Source: JACVRW01 sp963751105 (GTDB lineage: Bacteria > Actinomycetota > Thermoleophilia > Solirubrobacterales > Thermoleophilaceae). From it: 64,000 nt of DNA. The stretch lies in assembly GCA_963751105.1 (NCBI GenBank), contig CAVVTG010000002.1, positions 2,046,001-2,110,000 of the forward strand, in the 5' to 3' direction. Of this stretch, positions 50,378-59,745 are shown in pieces; positions within the stretch are counted from its first letter, which is position 1, and each line of letters starts with the position of its first letter. The position numbers and the translations under genes were made by a program. The notes under the pieces are model-generated. The model made no database searches, was not told the DNA's origin, and worked only from the letters and a program-made list of their open reading frames with translations.

Positions 50378-51343
50378 GTGGACGCCACGTCGGCCGGCGC
50401 TCGGCGCGCAGGCGGGGCGGCCACGCCGCTCACGGCCCTGGTCACGCTCTGGCAGTTCTCTCGCCCGCACACGCTGGTGGGCACCTCCCTGAGCATCCTC
50501 GGGATCTACGTGATCGCGGCCACGCTGCTGCCGGGAGTGGCCGTGGGCTCCGGCCTGGGCGACCTCGCGGCGACGCTGATCGCGGGCGCCGCGGTCAACG
50601 TCTACATCGTCGGTCTCAACCAGTGCGAGGACGTGGAGATCGACCGCATCAACAAGCCCGGTCTGCCCATCGCCGCGGGCCGCCTGAGCCTGCGCGCGGC
50701 GTGGTGGACAGTGGCGGCCTGCGCACTGCTGTCGCTCGGGCTGGCTCTGACCCAGGGCTGGGTGGAGACGGTGGCCGTGGGCAGCGCGCTGGCGGTCGGC
50801 ACGGCCTACTCCTCCCCTCCGCTGCGTCTCAAGCGCTACCCGGCGCTCGCCGCGGCCAGCATCTCGGTGGTACGCGCGCTGGTGGTCAATCTCGGTGTTT
50901 ACCTGCACTTCGCCTCCTCGCTCGGCGGGCGGGCCGAGCTCAGCCCGCTGCCCGACGTCATCGTGGCGCTCACGCTCTTCGTCCTGCCCTTCTCGTTCGC
51001 GATCGCCGTGCTCAAGGATGTACCCGACGCCGAGGGCGACCGCCGCTTTCGCATCGGCACGTTCACCGTGCGCCTGGGTGCACGCACCGCCTTCCGGATG
51101 GGCATGGCCGCACTGGTGGCCGGCTATCTCGGCATGGCGGCGGCGGCGCCGCTCTTGGTCGATGACGCGTCGCCATGGCTGCTGGCGGTGGGCCACCTCG
51201 CCTGCCTTGCGGTGCTGCTCGTGCTCGCGGCGCGGGTCGACCCGGGTGATCCCGTCGGCTTCACCCGCTTCTACATGCGGATCTGGGCCCTCTTCTTCGT
51301 CGAGTACCTGCTCGTGCCCGCCGCGGTTGTCGTGGGCGGCTGA
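50378..51343 (+). CDS. Homogentisate prenyltransferase-like UbiA protein (VTE2/HPT type)
   Basis: 321 residues, GTG start. UbiA aspartate motif 1 in VYIVGLNQCEDVEIDRINKP, then LPIAAGRLSLRAAWW and AYSSPPLRLKRYPALAAASI. Motif 2 is AIAVLKDVPDAEGDRRFRIG. These blocks, and FSRPHTLVGTSLSI at the N-terminus, are typical of homogentisate phytyl/geranylgeranyl/solanesyl transferases. About nine membrane spans. Predicted to condense homogentisate with a prenyl diphosphate, supplying the VTE3-like enzyme. Confidence 0.9.
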   Translation: MDATSAGARRAGGAATPLTALVTLWQFSRPHTLVGTSLSILGIYVIAATLLPGVAVGSGLGDLAATLIAGAAVNVYIVGLNQCEDVEIDRINKPGLPIAAGRLSLRAAWWTVAACALLSLGLALTQGWVETVAVGSALAVGTAYSSPPLRLKRYPALAAASISVVRALVVNLGVYLHFASSLGGRAELSPLPDVIVALTLFVLPFSFAIAVLKDVPDAEGDRRFRIGTFTVRLGARTAFRMGMAALVAGYLGMAAAAPLLVDDASPWLLAVGHLACLAVLLVLAARVDPGDPVGFTRFYMRIWALFFVEYLLVPAAVVVGG

Positions 51344-51837
51344 GTCGCCAACTCATCCACGGTGAGACCCGAGACGACGGACTCCGGGCACTCGGCCACC
51401 AGGTCGGCGTCGCGGTCGGCGCTGTCGTCGTTCATCTTGACCAGCACCCAGCGCTCGCCGGGAGCCTCGGCCACGCGCGTCAGGGCCCAGCCGCCGCGAA
51501 GCTTCTGTCCGTGCAAATCGAAGGCCAGGTGGCCGGAGGCCAGGGCCTCGGCGGCGGAGGCGTCGCCGCGGGCCGCATAGGTCCCGCGGTCCCAGATGAT
51601 CACGGCGCCGGTCCCCCGGGGCGCGTCGGGTATCACCCCCTCGAAGTCGGCGTGCTCGAGGGCGTGGTCGGCGACCGGCTGGGCCAGCCGCCGCTGCGCC
51701 GGATCCAGCGACGGCCCGCGCGGCACCGCCCAGGAGCGCAGCACTCCCTCGACCTCGAGCCGGAAGTCGTAGTGGCGGCTCGTGGCGTCGTGGAGCTGGA
51801 CGACGAAGCCACCTGACGCTGCCGTCGCTTCGCTCAG
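51271..51837 (-). CDS. 3'-phosphoesterase-domain protein (LigD PE-like)
   Basis: About 188 residues. PE-domain signatures: GGFVVQLHDATSRHYDFRLE (with the HDATxxHYDFR metal site), VLRSWAVPRGPS, GTGAVIIWDRGTY, FDLHGQKLRGGWALTRV, WVLVKMNDD. The domain removes 3'-phosphates or ribonucleosides from DNA ends in bacterial NHEJ. No ligase domain is attached. The best start is a CTG at 51837 in a CTGA overlap with the isochorismatase stop; an ATG at 51918 is the alternative. The 3' end overlaps the prenyltransferase gene by 73 bases. Confidence 0.82.
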   Translation of the reverse strand: MSEATAASGGFVVQLHDATSRHYDFRLEVEGVLRSWAVPRGPSLDPAQRRLAQPVADHALEHADFEGVIPDAPRGTGAVIIWDRGTYAARGDASAAEALASGHLAFDLHGQKLRGGWALTRVAEAPGERWVLVKMNDDSADRDADLVAECPESVVSGLTVDELATQPPTTTAAGTSRYSTKKRAQIRM

Positions 51838-52424
51838 ATCAGCACCGGCGCCCGTGAGTCGAACAGGTCGGGATGGGCCTCCTCGAAGGCACGGCAGGCC
51901 TCCGGGGTGCGCACCCACTCCATGAACACTCCCTTGGCCGACACCAGCGGCACGCCCGCGCCGCGTAGCCGCTCGAGCCCGAGTTCGTGGCCGTCACGGG
52001 GAGACGTGGTGGCGTCGGCCACCACGTGCGGTCGCATGCCGGCGTCCATCAGCCCGAGCGCGGACTGGGCCACGCACACGTCGGTCTCCATCCCGCACAG
52101 GATCACCGTGGAGCGGCCGAGCGCGGACAGGGGCTGCCACACCTGCGGGTCGTCGCCGAGTCCGAAGCTCCGCTTCTCGTGAACCACCAATTGGCCGGGC
52201 AGCTCGGCGGCCACCGACGGGTGCACCCCGCCCCAGTCGGCCGGGTTCTCCACCGTCACCACCAGCGGCACGTCGAGCCTCACCGCGACACCCACCAGCC
52301 AGCTGATCCGGTCGAGAAAGGCGCCGGCCCGCGGCGCCTCGACGCGCTCCAGGAACCCGCGCTGCGTGTCGATGACCGCCAGCAGCGAGTCGTCCCGGTC
52401 GATCAGCGATCCCACGGACCGCAC
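51834..52424 (-). CDS. Isochorismatase-family hydrolase
   Basis: 196 residues. Catalytic triad: Asp in LLAVIDTQRGFLERV, Lys in VVHEKRSFG, Cys in TVILCGMETDVCVAQSALGL. Cysteine hydrolases of this fold act on amides such as nicotinamide. The substrate cannot be told. GTG start at 52424. It lies upstream of, and is coupled to, the PE-domain gene. Confidence 0.92.
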   Translation of the reverse strand: MRSVGSLIDRDDSLLAVIDTQRGFLERVEAPRAGAFLDRISWLVGVAVRLDVPLVVTVENPADWGGVHPSVAAELPGQLVVHEKRSFGLGDDPQVWQPLSALGRSTVILCGMETDVCVAQSALGLMDAGMRPHVVADATTSPRDGHELGLERLRGAGVPLVSAKGVFMEWVRTPEACRAFEEAHPDLFDSRAPVLI

Positions 52425-52436
52425 GGTAACGCGTGC

Positions 52437-53303
52437 TCAGAGCGACAGGCTCGTCACGCGACGGCCGTTGACGTTGCGCCACTCCCCGGCGCGGTGGTCG
52501 CGTGCGCGGACCTCGATGCTCCCCGGACGCTGGGTCAAATAGAGCGAGCAGAGCGGGTCCCGCGCGTCGCGGCGCTTGCCCACCCCCACCAGCGCGGAAC
52601 CGTTGATCGCGAGGATCGAGCGCCGCTCGGCGAGCCTCACCCGCTTGATCAGGCCCGGAGCGCTGAGGGGCGAGTGGGTGTGGCCCGAGAGCCACAGCCG
52701 GGCGTTCTCATGGCGGGAGAGGATGGCCCGGATGTCCGCGTCGGGCTTGGCGTGGAAGGCGGCCATCGCCGACGTGAAGTGCAGGTCGGGATCGCCCATC
52801 ACCGTTCGCAGCAGCGGCCAGTGGCAGGCGACCCAGCAGTTCTCGGGCCCGCGCGAGAGCTCACGGTCGAGGAAGGCGAGCGTCCGCTCCGACAGCCGTC
52901 CCGAGCGCCCGCCGGGCCGGCTGCGCGACGGCCCGACCGCGATCAGCCGCGCGAAGCCGAGATCGACGGTGAAGTTCTGCGACGGGTTGCCGTACCGGCG
53001 GGCCCAGGCCGAGACCGTGCGGCCCCCGCGCATGATGTCGTGGTTGCCCAGCACCGCCGCCCAGGGGCCGGGGAGGCCGTCCAGGAAGGCCAGCGCGACG
53101 GAATCCTCGGCCGGCACGCCTAGCTCGGTGGCGTCACCGATCTGCAGGTGAAGCGCGGGAGCCCTGAGCCTCCCGATGTCCGCAGCGACCGCGTCGAGGC
53201 GGACGGGCGTGATCGCCCCGGCGTGCAGGTCGCCAAGGCAATGGACGGTCCGGCGCCAGGCGGGCTCGGCCGCCGGCGCCGGGGTGCCACCGTGCGTGGT
53301 CAG
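52437..53303 (-). CDS. Calcineurin-like metallophosphoesterase
   Basis: About 288 residues. Motifs: GDLHAG, QIGDATELG, AVLGNHDIMRG, WVACHWPLL, LWLSGHTHSPLSAPG, the full five-block metallophosphoesterase set. There is no in-frame ATG, GTG or TTG between the upstream gene's stop and the first motif. A CTG at 53303 lies in a CTGA overlap with that stop and is taken as start. Substrate unknown. Confidence 0.88.
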   Translation of the reverse strand: MTTHGGTPAPAAEPAWRRTVHCLGDLHAGAITPVRLDAVAADIGRLRAPALHLQIGDATELGVPAEDSVALAFLDGLPGPWAAVLGNHDIMRGGRTVSAWARRYGNPSQNFTVDLGFARLIAVGPSRSRPGGRSGRLSERTLAFLDRELSRGPENCWVACHWPLLRTVMGDPDLHFTSAMAAFHAKPDADIRAILSRHENARLWLSGHTHSPLSAPGLIKRVRLAERRSILAINGSALVGVGKRRDARDPLCSLYLTQRPGSIEVRARDHRAGEWRNVNGRRVTSLSL

Positions 53304-53722
53304 CGTGCGAAGTAGGCCTGGCTGTCGGGCCGCCCGAACAGGAGGTAGAGCGTGAGGCCCGAGATCAGGGCCTGCCAGAGCGAGTTCGCCCGCGCGGTGC
53401 CCTCGAAGGCGATCAATCCCCAGACCGCGACGCCGAGGTTGATGGCGGAGACGATCCCGATGAACAGGCGTACGAAGTTGCTCCCCCGCCCCAGCGCCGA
53501 GGCCAGCAGGAGCACGATCACGCCGATGATGATGATGGTGATCCCGAACGCGGCGATGGTGCCACTCGAGGCGTCGTAGTGAGCTCGCAGACCGACGTCG
53601 TTGCGCTCGATGAACGCGAACAGCCCGGCCAGGATCTGGAACACGCCCTGGATGTACATCACCACCACCACGACTGTGACTGCGCCCGGCCGGTGTGCGT
53701 CCATGCTTCGGTCCGTTGACAT
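53300..53722 (-). CDS. Four-span membrane protein of unknown function
   Basis: 140 residues from ATG 53722 (ATG 53704 also possible). Spans: AVTVVVVVMYIQGVFQILAG, TIAAFGITIIIIGVIVLLLA, LFIGIVSAINLGVAVWGLIA, LISGLTLYLLFGRPDS. The pattern resembles small actinobacterial DUF7144-type membrane proteins. First gene of the unit with the phosphoesterase. Divergent from the monooxygenase gene. Confidence 0.78.
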   Translation of the reverse strand: MSTDRSMDAHRPGAVTVVVVVMYIQGVFQILAGLFAFIERNDVGLRAHYDASSGTIAAFGITIIIIGVIVLLLASALGRGSNFVRLFIGIVSAINLGVAVWGLIAFEGTARANSLWQALISGLTLYLLFGRPDSQAYFAR

Positions 53723-53805
53723 GACTGACAATTCGGTCCCGATCGCCGGATCCTGCCGGCCAGCTGCGGCACCGGGTTCGGCTGCCATGATGGATCCCGG
53801 CCGCC

Positions 53806-55332
53806 GTGACCGCTTCCTCGCCGCAGAACGCAGAGCCCCAGCACCTCGATGTGATCGTCATCGGCGCCGGCCTCTCAGGCATCGGCGCCGGCTGCCACCT
53901 GCGGCGCGACTGCCCGTCCAAGAGCTTCGCCATTCTCGAAGCGCGGGACGCCATCGGCGGCACCTGGGACCTGTTCCGCTATCCGGGCATCCGCTCGGAC
54001 TCCGACATGTTCACGCTCGGCTACTCGTTTCGGCCGTGGCGCGAGGCCAAGGCGATCGCCGACGGCCCGTCGATCCTCGACTACATCCGCGAGACCGCGC
54101 GCGATTACGACCTCGCGGAGAGCATCCGCTTCGGCCATCGCGTCGTGCGCGCCGAGTGGTCCAGCGCCGACGCGCACTGGACGGTGGAGGCCGAGCTAAC
54201 CCGGACCGGCGAGCCGGTCACCTTCACCTGCAGCTTCCTGCTGTCCTGCACGGGCTACTACCGCTACGACGAGGGCTACACGCCCGCGTTCGAGGGCGCG
54301 GAACGCTTCGGCGGGGAGCTCGTGCATCCTCAGCACTGGCCCGAGAATTTCGACTACGACGGCAAGCGGGTGGTGGTGATCGGCAGCGGCGCCACCGCGG
54401 TCACGCTCGTTCCGGCGATGGCCGAGCGGGCCGAGCACGTGACCATGCTCCAGCGCTCGCCGAGCTACGTCGTGTCGCTGCCGGCCAGCGATCCGCTCGC
54501 CGATCGCCTGCGCCGCCTGCTTCCCGCCCGCTTCGCCTATCCCATCGTGCGCTGGAAGAACGTGCTGCTGATGTCGCTCACCTTCCAGCTCAGCCGCCGA
54601 GCTCCGCGCTTCATGAGAGCGGTGATCCGCAAGGGCGTGGAGAAGAGCCTTCCCGCCGGCTACGAGGTGGACACGCACTTCAACCCGGTCTACGACCCGT
54701 GGGACCAGCGGATGTGCCTGGTGCCCGACGGCGACCTGTTCAAAAGTGTGAGCAGAGGCGACGCGTCGGTGGTCACCGACCGGGTCGAGACCTTCACCGA
54801 GAACGGGCTGCTCCTGTCCTCGGGAGCCGAGCTCGAGGCGGACGTGGTGATCACCGCCACCGGCCTGAACCTGCTGGCCCTGGGCGGGATGGAGCTGGTC
54901 GTCGACGGCAGCCCGGTGGAGCTACCGGCGACCGTCGGCTACAAGGGCATGATGTTCAGCGGGGTGCCGAACCTCGCGGTGGCGATGGGCTACACCAACG
55001 CTTCGTGGACGCTCAAGTGCGACCTCACCTGCCGCTACGCCTGCCGCCTGATCAACCACATGGACCGGCACGGCTACGACCAGTGCACGCCCCGGGTGCC
55101 CGACGACCTCGTCACCGAGCCGTTCATCGACCTCACCTCCGGCTACGTGCTGCGCTCGATCGACCTGTTCCCGCGGCAGGGCACGCGAGCGCCGTGGCGG
55201 CTCTACCAGAACTACCCGCGCGACGTGCTGATGCTCAGGCGCGGCGCGGTCGAGGACGGCGCGCTCGAGTTCTCCGGGCGAGACTCAGCCGCGGTTGAGC
55301 CGCTGGCGGTCGTCGCCGGCGCCCAGGCCTGA
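53806..55332 (+). CDS. Flavin-dependent Baeyer-Villiger-type monooxygenase
   Basis: 508 residues. FAD site VIVIGAGLSGIGAGCHLRRD, the fingerprint ERFGGELVHPQHWPE matching FxGxxxHxxxW, NADPH site VVVIGSGATAVTLVPAMAE, and VITATGLNLLALGG. Oxidises ketones or sulfides with NADPH and O2. GTG start at 53806. Its 3' end overlaps the convergent GlsB-like gene by 48 bases. Confidence 0.93.
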   Translation: MTASSPQNAEPQHLDVIVIGAGLSGIGAGCHLRRDCPSKSFAILEARDAIGGTWDLFRYPGIRSDSDMFTLGYSFRPWREAKAIADGPSILDYIRETARDYDLAESIRFGHRVVRAEWSSADAHWTVEAELTRTGEPVTFTCSFLLSCTGYYRYDEGYTPAFEGAERFGGELVHPQHWPENFDYDGKRVVVIGSGATAVTLVPAMAERAEHVTMLQRSPSYVVSLPASDPLADRLRRLLPARFAYPIVRWKNVLLMSLTFQLSRRAPRFMRAVIRKGVEKSLPAGYEVDTHFNPVYDPWDQRMCLVPDGDLFKSVSRGDASVVTDRVETFTENGLLLSSGAELEADVVITATGLNLLALGGMELVVDGSPVELPATVGYKGMMFSGVPNLAVAMGYTNASWTLKCDLTCRYACRLINHMDRHGYDQCTPRVPDDLVTEPFIDLTSGYVLRSIDLFPRQGTRAPWRLYQNYPRDVLMLRRGAVEDGALEFSGRDSAAVEPLAVVAGAQA

Positions 55333-55563
55333 GCGCTCCGCCACGGAGAGCAGGGCGACCGAGGCGAGGACGGCGGCGATGAAGCCGATCACGTTGAGCT
55401 CGAAAATGTCGCCGGTGCCGATCAGGTTGGCGATCGTGCCGCCGATCACGGAGCCCACCACCCCGAGGGCCAGCGTCCACAGAATGCCGATGTGCTGCTT
55501 ACCCGGGAGGATCAGGCGGGCCAGCAGCCCGATGATCAATCCCGCAACGATGAACCCGATCAT
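55285..55563 (-). CDS. GlsB/YeaQ/YmgE-family small membrane protein
   Basis: 92 residues, three spans: IGFIVAGLIIGLLARLILPG, LWTLALGVVGSVIGGTIANL and LNVIGFIAAVLASVALLSVA. The Gly-rich pattern GLIIGLLARLILPGKQ is family-diagnostic. Stress-associated membrane protein of unknown mechanism. Confidence 0.9.
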   Translation of the reverse strand: MIGFIVAGLIIGLLARLILPGKQHIGILWTLALGVVGSVIGGTIANLIGTGDIFELNVIGFIAAVLASVALLSVAERSGLGAGDDRQRLNRG

Positions 55564-55652
55564 GCCGGCAATGGTAGTGGGCGGGCACCCGGCAACCGCC
55601 ACCGCGGCCAATTTACTTCCCGGTCACGCGTGTCGAGAACCGGGAACGTAGG

Positions 55653-57363
55653 GTGCTGGGTGTGACCGAGGCTCGTCGCCCGCATCGCAACGAGATTCCC
55701 GGCTCCAGCCGGCGCGCCTTCCTCGGGGGCGCCCTGGGCGGCGCCGCCTCGCTGGCGTTCGCCACGGTGGCGCGCGCCGACGACCGGGACGACGACGATC
55801 ACGGCCACGGAGGCCCGCCCCTGGCCTACCCGTTCACCCTCGGCGTGGCGGCCGGCGATCCACTGCCCGACGCCGTGGTCATCTGGACCCGTCTTGCACC
55901 CGAGCCGACGGCCGGCGGCGGCATGCCGCCGCGGCCCGTTCGCGTGCGCTGGGAGGTGGTCCAAGGACGAGCGCTTTCGCCGGGTGGTTCGCCGCGGCGT
56001 CAAGCGGGCCGTGCCCGAGCTGGCCCACTCGCTGCACGTGGACGTGCGCGGGCTGCGCCCGGGCAGCGAGTACTTCTACCGCTTCCGCGTCGGCGGCCAC
56101 GAGAGCCCGGTGGGCCGCATGGTCACCTCGCCTCGTCGCTTTGTACTGCCGCCGGCGCTCAACTTCGCCTTCGTCTCCTGCCAGGACTGGCAGGGCGGCT
56201 ACTACCCCGCCTTCGACGACCTCGCGTCCCAGGACCTCTACCTGGTGGTCCACCTGGGCGACTACATCTACGAGGACGGCCCTCAGACGGGCGGCCCGCG
56301 CGTGCACGACACGCCCGAGGTCGAGAGCCTCGAGAGCTACCGCAACCGCTACGGGCTCTATAAGGGCGACGGGGCCCTCCAGGCGGCGCACGCGTCGTGC
56401 GCATGGGTGGTTACCACCGACGACCACGAGGTCGAGAACAACTACGCCGGCCTGATCCGCGACGAGGGCTCCGAGCCCAACACGATCTCCTTCGCTGAGT
56501 GCCGGGCCAACGCCTACCAGACCTACTACGAGCACATGCCGCTGCGGCGCTCGTCCCTCCCCCAGGGCCCGGACCTGCTCCTCTACCGGCGCATCGCGTG
56601 GGGTGAGCTCGCGGAGTTCAGCGTGCTCGACACGCGCCAGTACCGCACCGACCAGCCGTGCGGCGATGGGCTCAATCCGCGCGAGACCTGCGCCGAGTCG
56701 CTCGATCCCGCCGCCACGATGACCGGGCCCGAGCAGGAGCGCTGGCTGCTGCAGGGGCTCGCGCGGTCACGCGCGCGCTGGAACGCGATCGGTCAGCAGA
56801 CGATGCTCGCCGAGTACGACTTCAACCCGCTGCCGGACGCGACGCTGTTCAACATGGACCAGTGGGACGGCTACGTGGCCGCCCGCAACCGGCTCCTGCG
56901 GTTTCTGATGGACGAGCAGCCGTCCAACCCGGTCGTTCTCACCGGCGACATCCACTCGAGCTGGGTGCACGACCTCAAGGCCGACTTCGACGACCCGGGC
57001 GCCCGCACGCTGGGAACCGAGTTCGTGGGCACGTCGATCTCGTCCAACTTCACGCCCGGCGCCATCGGGCCGATCCAGGCCGCGCGGGTGGACAACCCCC
57101 ACACCAAGTTCTTCGACGGCCAGTACCGCGGCTACGTCCGCTGCACGGTCACGCCCGAGCGCTGGCGCTCCGATTACCGGGCGGTGCCCAGCGTGCTTTC
57201 CCCCGCATCGCCGGCGTTCACGCTGGCCTCGTTCGAGGTGGCCGACGGGGTACCCGGCGCGGCGCCGCTGTCACCCGCGGCCGGGCTGTCGGTCCCCGAC
57301 GTGCCGCGTCGCGCGCCCGAGCCGTCGGTGCGCCGCCAGCTCGACCGCTACCTGAGCGAGTAG
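55653..57363 (+). CDS. phoD: Secreted PhoD-like alkaline phosphatase, apparent frameshift
   Basis: GTG start at 55653 (or 55662). Twin-arginine signal SSRRAFLGGALGGAASLAFA. The N-terminal PhoD domain (FTLGVAAGDPLPDAVVIWTR, VRVRWEVV) breaks near 55962-55968, where one surplus base moves the frame to SKDERFRRVVRRGVKRAVPE. The catalytic domain follows: FVSCQDWQGGYYPAFDDLAS, HLGDYIYEDG, TTDDHEVENNYAG, LTGDIHSSWVHDL. Releases phosphate from phosphodiesters outside the cell with Ca/Fe. Tat export fits a metal-loaded enzyme. Confidence 0.88.
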
Positions 57364-57367
57364 GGCC

Positions 57368-58567
57368 TCAGCCGCCGTCTTCGAGCGTGCCGCGTACCAC
57401 CGCCGCCAGCCGCTCCACTGCGGTCTCCAGCTCGGCCGCGCTGAGGTTGCTGAACGACAACCTGAGGGCGTTGCCGCCGCCGTCGCCGACGTGGAACGGG
57501 GGGCCGGGGACGTAGGCCACGCCCGCCTCGATGGCCGCCGGCCGCATGGCCGGCGTGTCGATCTCCTCGGGCAGGGTGAGCCAGGTCAGGAAGCCGCCGG
57601 ACGGCTCGGTCCAGCGCGCTCCGTCCGGCATGTGCCGGCTCAAAGCCGACGACAGCGCCGCCCAGTGCGACGCGTACAGCGCCCGGGCGTCGGGCAGATG
57701 GCGCTCGAACCCGCCGGCGCGCCCGTACTCCTCGACCAGGCGCTGCCCGAGACCTCCGGCGCACTGGTCGGTGTTCTGCTTGGCCGCGGCGAGCTCGGCC
57801 ACCACGTCGGACGGGCCCACGGCCCAGCCGAGGCGCACGCCCGGGAAGAAGCTCTTGGAGAACGTTCCGGCCTGGAGCACGATATCCGGAGCGAGCGACC
57901 ACAGCGTCGGCAGCGCGGTGTCGTCGAAGCTCAGCTCGCGGTAGGCCACGTCCTCGAGGATCAGCAGGTCGTGGCGGCGGCAGAGCTCGACCAGCTTATG
58001 GCGCCGGTCCAGCGGCAGCGTCCGGCCGGTGGGGTTCTGGTACTCGGGAATCGTGTAGACGAACTTCGGCCTCAAGCCGTCCGCCAGACGCGACTCGAGC
58101 TCGTGGACCCGCAGCCCGTCGTCGTCCATCGCGATCGGAACCAGCTCGGCCTCGGCGCGCCCGAAGGCCATCAGCGCGGCGAGGTAGGTCGGCGCCTCGA
58201 CGGCGATCGCGTCGCCGGGATCGACGAGCGCCTGGCACATCAGCGTGATGCACTCCATCCCGCCGCTCGTGACGATCAGCTCGGTGGTCTCCGGTCGCCG
58301 GCCCTGCTGCTGCTCCTGGCGGTCGGCCAAGTACTCGCGCACGCTCGGGATGCCCTCGCACGCCGTGTACTGCAGGGCCACGGCCGCGTCGTCGCGCAAC
58401 AGCCGCATGGCGATCTCGTCGACCTCGTCGGTGGGGAAGGTCGCGGGGTTCGGAAAGCCGCCCGTCATGGACAGCACGCCGGGCGGGCTCCCGGCGAGGA
58501 TCGTGGCCAGCTCGTCGCTGCCGGGCAGCTGCGTCCGGCGTGCGAACGCGGCGGCGAAGTCAGCCAT
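57368..58567 (-). CDS. PLP-dependent aminotransferase, class I/II (2-aminoadipate/LysN-like)
   Basis: 399 residues from ATG 58567. PLP motifs: FVYTIPEYQNPTGRTLPLDR, LLILEDVAYRELSFDD, Schiff-base Lys in QAGTFSKSFFPGVRLGWAVG, and C-terminal Arg in NALRLSFSNLS. The N-terminal LSMTGGFPNPATFP is typical of aminoadipate/aromatic aminotransferases without a GntR domain. Co-transcribed with the RraA-like gene (8-base overlap). Confidence 0.92.
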   Translation of the reverse strand: MADFAAAFARRTQLPGSDELATILAGSPPGVLSMTGGFPNPATFPTDEVDEIAMRLLRDDAAVALQYTACEGIPSVREYLADRQEQQQGRRPETTELIVTSGGMECITLMCQALVDPGDAIAVEAPTYLAALMAFGRAEAELVPIAMDDDGLRVHELESRLADGLRPKFVYTIPEYQNPTGRTLPLDRRHKLVELCRRHDLLILEDVAYRELSFDDTALPTLWSLAPDIVLQAGTFSKSFFPGVRLGWAVGPSDVVAELAAAKQNTDQCAGGLGQRLVEEYGRAGGFERHLPDARALYASHWAALSSALSRHMPDGARWTEPSGGFLTWLTLPEEIDTPAMRPAAIEAGVAYVPGPPFHVGDGGGNALRLSFSNLSAAELETAVERLAAVVRGTLEDGG

Positions 58568-59234
58568 CGACCCGGAACGCCAGCGTGCTTGCCTCGCCAC
58601 GGTCGAGCGTCTCGACGTGCTCCTCGTAGTTGGTCAACTCGTGGAGCGTCGCGCCGCGGGCCTGCGCGGCGAGAATGGCGCGCTCGCTGCGGCCGATCAG
58701 CTCCGCGGTGTCAAGCGCGGCCTCGATCCGCTCCGCCGGAGCGATCAGCAGCCCGTCGTCGTCGCCGAAAACGATGTCGCCCGGCGACACCTGGACGCCG
58801 CCGATCTCGACCGGCTGCCCGAGCGCGACGCGTGAGGCCGTGGTGCCCGACCGCGGCGTGGTGCCTCTGGCGAACACCGGCAGCCCGATGCCGCGCAGGC
58901 CGCGCAGGTCACGGCAGAACCCGTCGGCCACGATTCCCGCGAGGCCGCGACGTCGCGCCTCGGTCGCGAATAGCTCTCCGAAGACCGCAGCGGAGCCGCC
59001 GGCCGCGTCGATCACCAGCACGTCGCCGGGCGCGGCCTCCCCGAGCGCGCTCATCACCGGGAGATGGTCGTTCTCGGCCACGACGGTGAACGCGGGCCCG
59101 GCCATGCGGACGTCGGAGATCATGGCCCTGACAGCGGGATCGACCACGGGCAGCGTCTTGTCGGCGTCGGATAGCGCAGAGACGTCGATTTCCAGCAGCC
59201 GGGCGGTCAGGTCCACGCCCGCAGGGTGCCACAT
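58560..59234 (-). CDS. RraA/DlpA-family protein (HMG/CHA aldolase-like)
   Basis: 224 residues. RraA fold motifs: AFTVVAENDHLPVMSALGEA, DVLVIDAAGGSAAVFGELFA, GLAGIVADGFCRDLRGLRGI with the metal-site GxxRD equivalent FCRDL, LPVFARGTTPRSG, VSPGDIVFGDDDGLLIAP. Could be a 4-hydroxy-4-methyl-2-oxoglutarate/oxaloacetate aldolase or an RNase-E-inhibitor relative. ATG 59234 or GTG 59216 are possible starts. Neighbouring aminotransferase suggests amino/keto-acid catabolism. Confidence 0.88.
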   Translation of the reverse strand: MWHPAGVDLTARLLEIDVSALSDADKTLPVVDPAVRAMISDVRMAGPAFTVVAENDHLPVMSALGEAAPGDVLVIDAAGGSAAVFGELFATEARRRGLAGIVADGFCRDLRGLRGIGLPVFARGTTPRSGTTASRVALGQPVEIGGVQVSPGDIVFGDDDGLLIAPAERIEAALDTAELIGRSERAILAAQARGATLHELTNYEEHVETLDRGEASTLAFRVDG

Positions 59235-59300
59235 GCGCGCCCAGACTTGGACGGAGCGGCGCGCTTCAGCAAGTCCTGCGCGGCGTGGCATGATCTCGCG

Positions 59301-59744
<444 letters not shown>

Positions 59745-59745
59745 C

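Noticed and set aside
57368..58567. Tyrosine aminotransferase supplying the tocopherol cluster
   Set aside because: The sequence is closer to aminoadipate/LysN-like aminotransferases and it is coupled to an RraA-like gene 6 kb away; no evidence links it to homogentisate synthesis.
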